Counted from the stretch's first letter, positions 27,184-35,156 are shown. The stretch is 64,000 bases of DNA from Paenibacillus xylaniclasticus (GCF_004001065.1 NZ_BIML01000002.1:62001-126000), one strand, 5' to 3'. A program made the numbers and translations. Notes: generated by a model from the letters alone, not told the origin.

Positions 27184-28056
27184 ATGAATACATCTTCATC
27201 CCCTGCCGCTCTTGGCACACTTAAGCTTTGCTTCTACGGTGCGGGCTCGATGGCGGAAGCAATCGTTCGCGGCCTGACCAGCCAAGGACTGACGACTGGC
27301 TCTAACATCGGCATGCTCAATCGCCAGAATAAGGAGCGTCTTAATGAACTGAACGATCGCTACGGCGTCATAACGGCAGGCAGCGATGACGCGAAGCAAG
27401 AGATGATCCTCAACGCGGACATCCTCTTCCTCGCAATGAAGCCGAAGGATGCTGCAGGTGCACTTGAGCAGCTGCGGCCGCTCCTCACCCCTAACCAATT
27501 GATCATCAGCGTTATTGCAGGGCTGTCCATCCGGACGATTGAGCAGCTGCTTGGCCGTCCGATGGCTGTCGTCCGCACAATGCCGAATACTTCAAGCACG
27601 ATCGGTCTAGGTGCGACGGGGATCAGCTACTCCTCCTCTGTTACAGAGGAGCAGCGCGCGTTGTCCGAAACGATGTTTCAAGCGGTCGGCTTGACGGCTG
27701 TCGTCGAAGAGCCGCTGCTTGACGTTGTAACCGGCGTATCCGGCAGCGGTCCGGCTTACATCTATTACATGATGGAATCGATGATCGCAGCTGGCGAGAA
27801 GCTCGGCTTGACGTCTGAAGCGGCACATGAGCTGACCGTTCAGACAGTGCTTGGCGCTGCCGAAATGGTTCGTACGACGGGCGAGAAGCCTGCTGAGCTG
27901 CGGCGCAAGGTTACATCGCCGAACGGGACGACACAAGCTGCGCTGGAGACGCTAGATGCGTACAGCTTCTCGGAAGGCATCGTGCGCGCGGTAGCACGCG
28001 CTGCGGAGCGAGCAGGCGAGCTCGGCGCCGATATCGAAAGGAGCGCGCTGAAATGA
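27184..28056 (+). CDS. proC: Pyrroline-5-carboxylate reductase
   Basis: ProC reduces pyrroline-5-carboxylate to proline with NAD(P)H. The 290-residue protein has the Rossmann motif FYGAGSMAEAIVRGL, LAMKPKD, VISVIAGLSI, VRTMPNTSSTIGLGATG and the C-terminal signature GSGPAYIYYMMESMIAAGEKLGL with TSPNGTTQAAL. The start at 27184 has GGAGG 8 nt upstream. The same frame stays open back to 26908 inside proA, but that part has no family similarity. The last bases overlap the mtnW start as ATGA, tying proline and methionine-salvage genes into one transcript. Confidence 0.94.
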   Translation: MNTSSSPAALGTLKLCFYGAGSMAEAIVRGLTSQGLTTGSNIGMLNRQNKERLNELNDRYGVITAGSDDAKQEMILNADILFLAMKPKDAAGALEQLRPLLTPNQLIISVIAGLSIRTIEQLLGRPMAVVRTMPNTSSTIGLGATGISYSSSVTEEQRALSETMFQAVGLTAVVEEPLLDVVTGVSGSGPAYIYYMMESMIAAGEKLGLTSEAAHELTVQTVLGAAEMVRTTGEKPAELRRKVTSPNGTTQAALETLDAYSFSEGIVRAVARAAERAGELGADIERSALK

Positions 28057-29285
28057 ACGGATACTGCCTCGCGACTTATCGCGTATTCGATGATAAAGCT
28101 GATTTTAATAAAAAAGCACAAGGCATTGCGGTCGGTCTAACAGTCGGCAGCTGGACGGAACTGCCCGAAGCGAAAAAGGCGGAGATGGAGAAGCATCTCG
28201 GGAAGGTCATCTCCGTCACAGCCCACGAGCCGGAAGGTGCAGAGCCAGGGAAGCGGTATGCAGACATTCAAATCGCTTATCCAGACATCAATTTCAGCCG
28301 AGATATCCCTGCCCTGCTCGTAACGATATTCGGCAAGCTCTCGATGGATGGACGGGTGAAGCTGATCGACATTGACGTATCGCCTGAATTCCAATCCGCA
28401 TTCCCAGGTCCGAAGTTTGGTCTTCAAGGTGTTCGCGAGCTCGTCGGCGTACATCATCGTCCTTTGCTGATGAGCATCTTCAAATCCGTAATTGGTCACG
28501 ATCTAAGCGGTCTGGAAGAGCAATTTTACCGTCAAGCGCTTGGCGGCGTCGATCTGATCAAGGACGACGAAATTTTGTTCGAGAATCCGCTCACTCCGCT
28601 GGAGAAACGGGTCGAAACGTGTATGCGTGCAGCCCGCAAAGCGAAAGAAGCGACTGGTCAGGAGCTGCTTTACGCGGTCAATCTGACCGGCTCGACATCC
28701 AAGCTGCGAGAGAATGCACTTAAAGCGATCCATGCAGGCGCGAATGCGCTGCTGTTCAACGTGCTGTCCTACGGCTACGATGCGCTGCATGAGCTGAGTG
28801 CCGATCCGGATATTAACGTGCCGATTGCGGCGCATCCGGCAATGGCAGGCGCATTCTATCAATCGTCGTATTACGGCATTGCAGCGCCCGTGCTGCTCGG
28901 CAAGCTGATGCGTCTTGCCGGCGCAGATCTCGTCCTCTTCCCTTCCCCATATGGCTCGGTAGTTATGCCGAAGGAAGAGAATATGGCTGTACGGGATGTA
29001 CTGCTCGATTCGTCGAATTCGCTGCGGACGAGCTTTCCGGTTCCATCCGCAGGCATTCATCCGGGACTTGTTCCGCTCATTGTCCGCGACTTCGGCACCG
29101 ATGTCGTCGTGAACGCGGGCGGCGGTGTCCACGGCCACCCGCTCGGCACCGAAGCAGGCGGACAAGCGTTTCGTCAGGCTATCGATGCGACGCTTGCGGG
29201 TCAATCGCTGCGGGAGGCCGCTGAGCAGCCAGGACGCGAAGCACTCAAAGCAGCCATTGAGGCTTGGGGGGTTAAAGAAGCATGA
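28053..29285 (+). CDS. mtnW: RuBisCO-like 2,3-diketo-5-methylthiopentyl-1-phosphate enolase
   Basis: MtnW enolizes 2,3-diketo-5-methylthiopentyl-1-phosphate in the Bacillus-type methionine salvage pathway. The 410-residue form IV RuBisCO-like protein has GPKFGLQGVRELVGVHHRPL near residue 113 and the metal and lysine loop GGVDLIKDDEIL near residue 170 (Lys expected to be carbamylated, followed by Asp-Glu). It also has AHPAMAGAFYQSS and a phosphate-binding GGGVHGHPLG near 352. It is a RuBisCO homologue without carboxylase function. Four-base overlaps with proC upstream and mtnX downstream indicate translational coupling. Length agrees with B. subtilis MtnW. Confidence 0.94.
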   Translation: MNGYCLATYRVFDDKADFNKKAQGIAVGLTVGSWTELPEAKKAEMEKHLGKVISVTAHEPEGAEPGKRYADIQIAYPDINFSRDIPALLVTIFGKLSMDGRVKLIDIDVSPEFQSAFPGPKFGLQGVRELVGVHHRPLLMSIFKSVIGHDLSGLEEQFYRQALGGVDLIKDDEILFENPLTPLEKRVETCMRAARKAKEATGQELLYAVNLTGSTSKLRENALKAIHAGANALLFNVLSYGYDALHELSADPDINVPIAAHPAMAGAFYQSSYYGIAAPVLLGKLMRLAGADLVLFPSPYGSVVMPKEENMAVRDVLLDSSNSLRTSFPVPSAGIHPGLVPLIVRDFGTDVVVNAGGGVHGHPLGTEAGGQAFRQAIDATLAGQSLREAAEQPGREALKAAIEAWGVKEA

Positions 29286-29962
29286 ACGGCGCAAACGAAC
29301 GGAAACGGGTCATTTTTTGCGACTTCGACGGCACGATCACAGTAAACGACAACATTGTCGCGATTATTAAACATTTTGACCCGCCCGGTTGGGAACCGAT
29401 CGTGCAGGACGTATTGGCGCAGCGAATCTCGGTGCGTGAAGGCGTCGGACGGATGTTCGCGCTGCTCCCGACTTCAATGCAAGCGGAGGTTGTCGATTAC
29501 GGCGTGAACAACGTCCGTATTCGTGAAGGATTTGCCGAGCTGCTCACATATTGCAAGGAGCAGGATATTGAGTTTTACGTCACAAGCGGCGGTATCGACT
29601 TCTTCGTCTACCCTGTATTGGAACGGTTCGGCATCCCAACCGATCATATTTATTGCAATGGCAGTGATTTCAGCGGCGAACGGATCAAGATTACGTGGCC
29701 GAATCCGTGCGACGAGCATTGCCATAATGACTGCGGCATGTGCAAGACGACGATTATGCGCCGGTTCCCGGCAGCAGCTTACGAGCGGCTGCTGATCGGC
29801 GACAGCGTCACCGACTTCGAAGGTGCTAAGCAAGCCGATCTCGTCTTCTCGCGCGCTCAGCTTACAACAAAATGCCAAGAGCTCGGTCTGCCTCATGTCG
29901 AGTTCGAGACATTTCATGATATTATCCGCTATTTGAAGACAGAAAGGACGACGGCACAATGA
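29282..29962 (+). CDS. mtnX: 2-hydroxy-3-keto-5-methylthiopentenyl-1-phosphate phosphatase
   Basis: MtnX dephosphorylates the MtnW product to the acireductone precursor. The 226-residue HAD-superfamily phosphatase has motif I FCDFDGTITVND near residue 12, motif II YVTSGGIDFFV near 97, and motif III/IV LIGDSVTDFEGAKQADLVFS near residue 175. A Cys/His cluster in CDEHCHNDCGMCK (near 148) is typical of the MtnX subgroup. It overlaps mtnW by 4 bp and mtnB by 4 bp. Length matches the B. subtilis enzyme. Confidence 0.93.
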   Translation: MNGANERKRVIFCDFDGTITVNDNIVAIIKHFDPPGWEPIVQDVLAQRISVREGVGRMFALLPTSMQAEVVDYGVNNVRIREGFAELLTYCKEQDIEFYVTSGGIDFFVYPVLERFGIPTDHIYCNGSDFSGERIKITWPNPCDEHCHNDCGMCKTTIMRRFPAAAYERLLIGDSVTDFEGAKQADLVFSRAQLTTKCQELGLPHVEFETFHDIIRYLKTERTTAQ

Positions 29963-30603
29963 AATTCGAACAACTGACAACGGAGGAGAAGCAGCGGGCG
30001 CTGTCCGAGCTGCGCAGCACGAAGGAGCTGTTCGCAGCGCGTAACTGGTTCCCAGGTACGAGCGGTAATCTGTCCGTACGGGTCGGTGAATTTGATCCGT
30101 CCTCCTTCCACTTTGCGATTACAGCAAGCGGCAAAGATAAAACGGTCAATACGCCAGAGGATTTCCTATTCGTGGATCAGAATGGCAAGCCAAGCGAGCC
30201 CACGAAGCTGAAGCCATCTGCTGAGACGCTCATTCACTGTGAAATCTATCGGCTGACGGGCGCCGGAGCTATTTTTCATGTGCACACGGTGTTCAACAAT
30301 GTCATCAGCGAATATTTTTGGGAGCGCGGCTCAGTGCCGGTAGACGGCGTAGAGCTCATTAAAGGCTTAGGCAATTGGGAGGAAGAAGCGCATATCGATA
30401 TCCCGATTGTGCCGAACTATGCCGACATCCCACGCATCGTACCTGAAGTAACATCTAAGCTTACGCAAGGCGTTCCAGGCATTATTTTGCGTAAGCACGG
30501 GATCTACGCTTGGGGGGCGAACGCATTCGAAGCGAAGCGCCATCTGGAAGCGTTCGAGTTTATTTTCGAATATGTCTACCGTTTGGAATTGTTAAAGAAA
30601 TAG
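29959..30603 (+). CDS. mtnB: Methylthioribulose-1-phosphate dehydratase
   Basis: MtnB dehydrates methylthioribulose-1-phosphate to the diketone used by MtnW. The 214-residue class II aldolase-fold protein has WFPGTSGNLSVR near residue 30, the substrate Glu in PSAETLIHCEIY, the zinc histidines in FHVHTVFNN (near 115) and a third in LRKHGIYAWG (near 177). It overlaps mtnX and ends the operon before a strong terminator. In B. subtilis mtnD (acireductone dioxygenase) follows mtnB. It is absent here; the next gene is an unrelated hydrolase on the other strand. Confidence 0.93.
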   Translation: MKFEQLTTEEKQRALSELRSTKELFAARNWFPGTSGNLSVRVGEFDPSSFHFAITASGKDKTVNTPEDFLFVDQNGKPSEPTKLKPSAETLIHCEIYRLTGAGAIFHVHTVFNNVISEYFWERGSVPVDGVELIKGLGNWEEEAHIDIPIVPNYADIPRIVPEVTSKLTQGVPGIILRKHGIYAWGANAFEAKRHLEAFEFIFEYVYRLELLKK

Positions 30604-30620
30604 CCTCATAACAGCCATAA

Positions 30621-30667
30621 AGAAGCACGGCATTGCGGATGAACGCAAAGCCGTGCTTTCTTTTCTT
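30621..30667 (+). terminator. Terminator of the pro-mtn operon (probably shared with the convergent hydrolase gene)
   Basis: AAGCACGGC (30623-30631) pairs with GCCGTGCTT (30650-30658), extended by the inner pair TTGCG/CGCAA. It is followed by TCTTTTCTT on the plus strand and by CTTCTTTAT on the minus strand, so it can serve both convergent units. Confidence 0.88.
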
Positions 30668-30680
30668 GAGCAGATTCTAT

Positions 30681-31481
30681 TTAACTTAATTGCACGCGCA
30701 AAAAGTCGATCGTATGCTGCAGAGCTTCATGAAATGCCGGTGCTGCTCCTTCGTATGGCTCGGCCGAATTAATCGTATGATCGCTGCCGGCAATCAGCAC
30801 ATAATGATGATCTGGCGCTGACTGCTGATAGGAATGAAACTGTGCTACAAGCGATTCGCGGTCTTGATCACCTTGAATGAACAATACAGGCGTAGTCAAG
30901 GAAGGAACGATATCCTTAAGATTAAATCGGCTAGTATTGTTCCTTAAATCTTCATCCAGAACGGAATCCAATAGCGATCGCTCCTCCTCTGCCTTCGCAG
31001 CCGCAGGAGCAGGTCCGACTCCTCCATTCCAGACAACAACAGCTTTTACGGTGCTGGTATGCTCAGAGGCATAGATCAGGACACTGCCTCCTGCTCGGCT
31101 GTGACCGACTAACCCGATCAACTCGGCATTCGATTGCTCGTTAAACGGAAGCTGTTTATTTGCCGCTGCCTGTACGACAGCTGACAGATCGTTCTGCTCC
31201 TGCGTTAAAGTCGTAGCATTCGCCACTTGCCGCTCATCAACACCATCTCGGATAGCCGTAAGACGCGAGAAGTTATAGCTCACCGTATAGAAGCCGCTGT
31301 CTGCCAGCTTATGAGCAGCCTCCGGCCAGAAAGCCCAATCCCGATGTCCCCTAAATCCGTGATTCAGAATAACGATCGGCTTTGGGGCTCCGTCCTGAAG
31401 GGTCGTCACTCTTCCCTCCACCTTCAATCCATCCTTCAGTTCTAGCGTAAATTCAGCCGATATGATCGTTGATGCACTCAT
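30681..31481 (-). CDS. Alpha/beta hydrolase
   Basis: This 266-residue alpha/beta-hydrolase of the dienelactone-hydrolase/prolyl-oligopeptidase type has an oxyanion region VILNHGFRGHRDW near residue 37 and a nucleophile elbow GLVGHSRAGGSVLIYA near residue 125. The Asp lies in FIQGDQDRES near 207 and the His in GSDHTINSAEP near 235. It is probably a cytoplasmic esterase or peptidase, as no signal peptide was seen. The substrate is unknown. It stands alone, convergent to the pro-mtn operon and divergent from the MerR-type gene. Confidence 0.85.
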   Translation of the reverse strand: MSASTIISAEFTLELKDGLKVEGRVTTLQDGAPKPIVILNHGFRGHRDWAFWPEAAHKLADSGFYTVSYNFSRLTAIRDGVDERQVANATTLTQEQNDLSAVVQAAANKQLPFNEQSNAELIGLVGHSRAGGSVLIYASEHTSTVKAVVVWNGGVGPAPAAAKAEEERSLLDSVLDEDLRNNTSRFNLKDIVPSLTTPVLFIQGDQDRESLVAQFHSYQQSAPDHHYVLIAGSDHTINSAEPYEGAAPAFHEALQHTIDFLRVQLS

Positions 31482-31732
31482 TCGTTCCTCTCCCTTCTAT
31501 ATATCCCTTGCTTGAAAAAAAAAGAGGGCTGCCATCCTTCCCCACGAGAGAAAAGAAAGCGGCGCCTCTGATTGCAACAGTCAGCATCGTTATCTAGCGG
31601 ATCTTATGATTGAAATCTCCATTCATTCGCCTAAACCAGATCAATAACAATAATTCATATAAGTTTAATTGGAATAATAAAATCAAAATAACATTGAATC
31701 TGGAATCTGTCAAGCTCGTAAATAAAATCTAC

Positions 31733-31763
31733 TTGACCTTTCCGCTGCGTCAAGGTTCATAAT
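31733..31763 (+). promoter_or_regulatory. MerR-type promoter with 19-bp spacer and operator dyad
   Basis: TTGACC (31733-31738) and CATAAT (31758-31763) are separated by 19 bp instead of 17, the hallmark of MerR-controlled promoters. The spacer region carries the inverted repeats CTTGAC-N11-GTCAAG and ACCTT-N11-AAGGT. It lies about 37 bp upstream of the MerR-fusion gene start. The rest of the 319-bp gap 31482-31800 is AT-rich and shows no gene. Confidence 0.8.
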
Positions 31764-31800
31764 AATTACAAAGTGATTGGAACAAGAAGGAGAGAAATCT

Positions 31801-32865
31801 ATGAAGGTACAGGAAGTGGCTCGCAGACTCGGCGTAACGCCGAGGGCCGTCCGATTCTACGAGGAGAAAGGTCTTGTTCATCCCCACAAAGACGAAGTGA
31901 ACGGATATCGTCTCTATACAGAGGACGATATCGAAAGACTCCGATGGATCGTTACGCTCCGCGAGCTCGGATTGCCGCTTGCTTCGATCGCAGAGGTGCT
32001 GGAATCCACCTCCAGACAAGAAGGCTCCTCCACCTCTCTGCTGGCCAAGCTTGATGAAGCTAGAGCACAGCTGTTCGCAGAATGGCGTTCCGCTACTCAT
32101 GCGCTCGAAGCGCTCGATACGGCTGTCACACATTTGCAGCATGGAGCACCGGAGCTTCAGCCGCTTGAGAATGCTGCCGCGAAGCTGAGCAGCCTTCGGA
32201 AGCTGCGAGAGGCTTGGCAGGATCGCTGGCAATTTGACGGCTTAGCCGCAGCTTATGCCGTTGACGCACCGCTTATCCACTGGAGCCGCCGACTAAAGCG
32301 TGCCGAATATATTCAAGCTTTAAAGCGTGCAGTCGAGTGGCTTGACCCACGCGAGGAGGAACATGGACTGGATCTTGCTGCCGGAACCGGTAATTTGACC
32401 GCCATATTAATGAACACCGGTGCACGAATGACTGCTGTAGAGCAGTCGGCCAATATGCTGGCTGTCTATCGGGAGCGATTCCCGTATGCTAACGCCAAAC
32501 AAGGAAATATGCTAGCGCTGCCTTTAACTTCTGCCGCCTTTCACTTCATAGGCTGTACATTTGCGTTTCATTATTTGGAATCCGCGCAGCAGCTCGCTGC
32601 ACTTGCGGAGATAGACCGGGTACTGCTTCCCGGCGGAAGATTCGTCCTGACCGGTCTAACGGTCGAGCATGTCAACCCTTCAATACAGCAACATACACTT
32701 GAGGATACTGAAATTGACACTATCGCACAAGACTCCGATGATTCCGCCCACTTGTTCGAAATTGATGATGCTGCGGTCACTTCCTGGTTAACCGGGCAAG
32801 GCTATGAGGTCGTGATGGAACAGCTATCAGAAGCTGTCATTCTTCTATCTGCCGTCAAACCGTAG
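31801..32865 (+). CDS. MerR-family HTH fused to a SAM-dependent methyltransferase
   Basis: The 354-residue protein joins two domains. Residues 1-70 are a MerR winged helix (VQEVARRLGVTPRAVRFYEE, then GYRLYTEDDIERLRWI), followed by a coiled-coil of about 60 residues. From about residue 150 a class I methyltransferase follows, with motif I LDLAAGTGNLT near 198, the acidic end of strand 2 AVEQSANMLAVY, the motif II region GCTFAFHYLES and the motif III-like LLPGGRFVLTGL. The start at 31801 has AAGGAG 8 nt upstream. Its own promoter has MerR architecture, implying autoregulation. The substrate and the signal are unknown; SAM level or a small-molecule methyl acceptor are possible effectors. Confidence 0.85.
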   Translation: MKVQEVARRLGVTPRAVRFYEEKGLVHPHKDEVNGYRLYTEDDIERLRWIVTLRELGLPLASIAEVLESTSRQEGSSTSLLAKLDEARAQLFAEWRSATHALEALDTAVTHLQHGAPELQPLENAAAKLSSLRKLREAWQDRWQFDGLAAAYAVDAPLIHWSRRLKRAEYIQALKRAVEWLDPREEEHGLDLAAGTGNLTAILMNTGARMTAVEQSANMLAVYRERFPYANAKQGNMLALPLTSAAFHFIGCTFAFHYLESAQQLAALAEIDRVLLPGGRFVLTGLTVEHVNPSIQQHTLEDTEIDTIAQDSDDSAHLFEIDDAAVTSWLTGQGYEVVMEQLSEAVILLSAVKP

Positions 32866-32887
32866 CTGTCCGATCAGTTGGCGGCTT

Positions 32888-33649
32888 TTAAAGGTTCTCC
32901 TTCACCCGATACCAGTGTTCATAGACGTGCTTAAATCCAAGCTTCGCATACAGCTTCCGGGCAGACGTATTATTCGCAACGACAACGAGATAGCTGTCTG
33001 TCGCCCCGTTATCCCGTCCCCAATTCAATAGATGGACAACCAACTGTTCACCGAAACCCCGCTGACGAAATTTCGGGTCGGTAACGATATCCCATAGACC
33101 AAAATACTGCTGCTCGATTACACCAAATCCGCAAGCAACGACTTGATCCGCGTGATATAGCAAAACAAAGCCCGCTTTAGTGCGGATGTTTTGCAGCATC
33201 CTGTACATTGTATTCTTCTGATGGCTAGCAGCATGCGAGAGCCGGCAGTAATGATCCAGCCAAGCTTCCGTCACTTGAGCCAAAATCTCGACCTGCTGCA
33301 GCTGCGGTTTTCTTAAATCGCCCGTCAACGATAACGTTTGGACGCTGCATCGATCGATGAGTGCATATCCCCGTTGTTCCAGCTCGTCATCTAACCCACT
33401 CGGCTCAGCAATTGGAGTTATTTTAAATGTAGGCCGCAGACCCCAGCTGTTATAGATCGATTCACAATCGTCAATCGCCTCATGAAGAGGGCTCTCTGTC
33501 GAGTAAGAGAACAAAGGAACAACCGAGTTAGCTCGCTTCGAATAACCGTCCGCGAATCTCAGCACCCAACCGTCACGATAGATCGTTTGCAACGATGGCC
33601 ATTGGTTTAGCTGCAGCTGCTCCAGCTTTCGAATGAAAGGGTTATTCAC
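32888..33649 (-). CDS. GNAT-family N-acetyltransferase
   Basis: This roughly 253-residue acetyltransferase has an N-terminal GNAT-like region (RDGWVLRFADGYSKRANSV) followed by a canonical GNAT fold. Its acetyl-CoA loop is DPKFRQRGFGEQLV near residue 195, and the family ending ARKLYAKLGFKHVYEHWYRV is present. The W-V-L-R-x-A-x-G-x-(S/T)-x-R-x-N-S beginning is seen in a group of GNATs annotated as unknown acetyltransferases. The GTG at 33649 is chosen because GAGAGGGG lies 9 nt upstream. An ATG at 33688 is possible but would overlap the Nudix gene by 23 bp. It is likely co-transcribed with that gene. Confidence 0.82.
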   Translation of the reverse strand: MNNPFIRKLEQLQLNQWPSLQTIYRDGWVLRFADGYSKRANSVVPLFSYSTESPLHEAIDDCESIYNSWGLRPTFKITPIAEPSGLDDELEQRGYALIDRCSVQTLSLTGDLRKPQLQQVEILAQVTEAWLDHYCRLSHAASHQKNTMYRMLQNIRTKAGFVLLYHADQVVACGFGVIEQQYFGLWDIVTDPKFRQRGFGEQLVVHLLNWGRDNGATDSYLVVVANNTSARKLYAKLGFKHVYEHWYRVKENL

Positions 33650-33665
33650 TTCTAACTGCCCCTCT

Positions 33666-34244
33666 CTATTGGATAACGTCCATATCATAATTCCATTTTG
33701 TCGCTATCTGCCTGCACCGCTGCTCCAAATAACTTGTTCTTAGCAGCTCATCCGTCTCAATTATTGGGTCAATTGCGTGAATAGCCCATTCCACCTGCAT
33801 ATCGCCTTCATAGACCGTGTATAAGTCAATACACCGTCTCAAGGCAAGCAGATCGGGCAGCGCCAATGGAAGGTTCGTCGCTATGCCTTGATTGCCCGGA
33901 TGCATAATCCATTCGACACTTTTCCAATCCAAAATGCCTTCATCCATTCGAATCGGGGTCTCGAGCTTATAATCGTCATCCAGTTCAGCTACATAGGTAT
34001 ACATGCCTCCGAAATCTACAGCTAACGTTGACCAAGTCATCAGCCCGGCGAACCGAAGCCGATAAGCTGACGTAGGAATACCCGCCTCTTCACCAATTTC
34101 TCGAATCATAGATTGTCTTGGGGTCTCTCCAGCCTCCAGCTTGCCGCCAATTCCGTTCCAGCAGCCCATCCAGTATGGCTTGTCGCGGTTAAGAAGCAGA
34201 ATCTGATCTCCTTGTCGAATAAAACAAATATTATAGTTCAGCAC
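33666..34244 (-). CDS. NUDIX hydrolase (8-oxo-dGTP-diphosphatase-like)
   Basis: This 192-residue Nudix protein has a complete Nudix box, GGKLEAGETPRQSMIREIGE continuing to EAGI (near residues 35-58), preceded by WMGCWNGIG as in MutT/YvcI-type enzymes. Substrate specificity cannot be fixed from the box alone. The start is uncertain. GTG at 34244 lies 12 nt after GAAGGAG; a TTG at 34274 would give ten more residues but has no site. It is followed within 20 bp by the GNAT gene, forming a two-gene unit. Confidence 0.82.
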   Translation of the reverse strand: MLNYNICFIRQGDQILLLNRDKPYWMGCWNGIGGKLEAGETPRQSMIREIGEEAGIPTSAYRLRFAGLMTWSTLAVDFGGMYTYVAELDDDYKLETPIRMDEGILDWKSVEWIMHPGNQGIATNLPLALPDLLALRRCIDLYTVYEGDMQVEWAIHAIDPIIETDELLRTSYLEQRCRQIATKWNYDMDVIQ

Positions 34245-34272
34245 AGTTCTTGACAACTCCTTCTGCAGCTTC

Positions 34273-34309
34273 AAACGGAAACAGCCCTTCCATTAATGGA
34301 AAGGCCGTT
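34273..34309 (-). terminator. Probable terminator of fur
   Basis: A near-perfect palindrome centred on TTCCATTAATGGAA (34280-34309; AACGGCCTTTCCAT paired with ATGGAAGGGCTGTT on the minus strand, with G-U pairs) follows the fur stop and ends in TCCGTTT. Confidence 0.6.
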
Positions 34310-34331
34310 CTATGAGATAGACATCTACCCG

Positions 34332-34808
34332 TCAGACTACTTTGCGCTGACGTTTACATTCCTTATTGTTACACGTTTTGAAGTGACCGGTGAAATCAAG
34401 TCGATGATCCGTCACTCGGAATCCATATTCGCGCATCAATCTCTCTTCCAGCTCCAACAGCCAGTCATCTTTAATCTCTTTGAGCGCTCCGCACGTATGG
34501 CAAATTAAGTGATGATGCATATGCTTCTGGTCCTCGCTGCGCAGGTCGAACCGAGCAACACCGTCACCGAAATTCATCTTCTCGACAATATGCAGCTCCG
34601 TTAATAACTCCAGCGTCCGGTATACCGTCGCAAGGCCGATCTCCGGATATTTCGCCTTCACTAGCATAAACACTTCTTCGGCACTCATATGATCCTGCTC
34701 GTTCTCTAGCAGCACGCGCAGTGTGACGGCGCGCTGAACGGTCAGCTTATAGCCTCTGGCCGCCATCTGTCGATTAATTTTCTCGATTTCTGCTTCTACT
34801 TGTTGCAT
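34332..34808 (-). CDS. fur: Ferric uptake regulator
   Basis: Fur represses iron-uptake genes when bound to Fe(II). The 158-residue protein has the winged-helix segment YKLTVQRAVTLRVLLENEQDH and the recognition helix IGLATVYRTLELLTEL (near residue 55). The metal-site segment is HMHHHLICHTCGALKEI (near 95-110), and the sensor region DHRLDFTGHFKTC follows. The match to B. subtilis Fur is close, clearly nearer than to PerR or Zur. The structural zinc motif is CxxC in the first pair, but the C-terminal pair reads CNNKEC (C-x4-C) rather than CxxC. A perfect PerR box lies upstream, as known for B. subtilis fur, which PerR represses. Confidence 0.92.
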   Translation of the reverse strand: MQQVEAEIEKINRQMAARGYKLTVQRAVTLRVLLENEQDHMSAEEVFMLVKAKYPEIGLATVYRTLELLTELHIVEKMNFGDGVARFDLRSEDQKHMHHHLICHTCGALKEIKDDWLLELEERLMREYGFRVTDHRLDFTGHFKTCNNKECKRQRKVV

Positions 34809-34898
34809 TGTGCTTACCCCCTTCGCGAACGACAGTGCCGTCGATCAGCTTTACGCCTCATCTCGTCAATCCCTAACAGTCCATGAAAAGGCTTACTT

Positions 34899-34913
34899 TT
34901 ATAATCATTATAA
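34899..34913. promoter_or_regulatory. Perfect PerR box upstream of fur
   Basis: TTATAATCATTATAA is a 7-1-7 palindrome identical to the PerR box consensus TTATAATnATTATAA. It lies 91 bp upstream of the fur start and overlaps candidate -10 sequences. The remaining gap 34809-35106 shows no gene. Confidence 0.8.
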
Positions 34914-35106
34914 ACTAATCGTAATACAAATGAGAACATGATGCAAACCTTCATTTGTAATTAGGTCTGTGGAACGATTCACACTACGGCTCTTTTCCTA
35001 AGACCGTCGATCGTAACGAATCCAAATTGATGTATCCATTGCAATGATTTGGCCATTTGCGGAAGACTTGAGGCCATTATGCACTAAGCAGCTCTTTAGT
35101 TGAAGA

Positions 35107-35156
35107 AAGGGGCTGTCCGGGTCAGTCAGATCTCACTGACTTTCTGGACAACCCCT
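35107..35156 (-). terminator. Intrinsic terminator of asnS-dnaD
   Basis: On the minus strand GGGGTTGTCC pairs with GGACAGCCCC, with an inner GTCAGTGAGATCTGACTGAC hairpin, and is followed by TTTCTT. It starts 12 bp after the dnaD stop. Confidence 0.85.
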
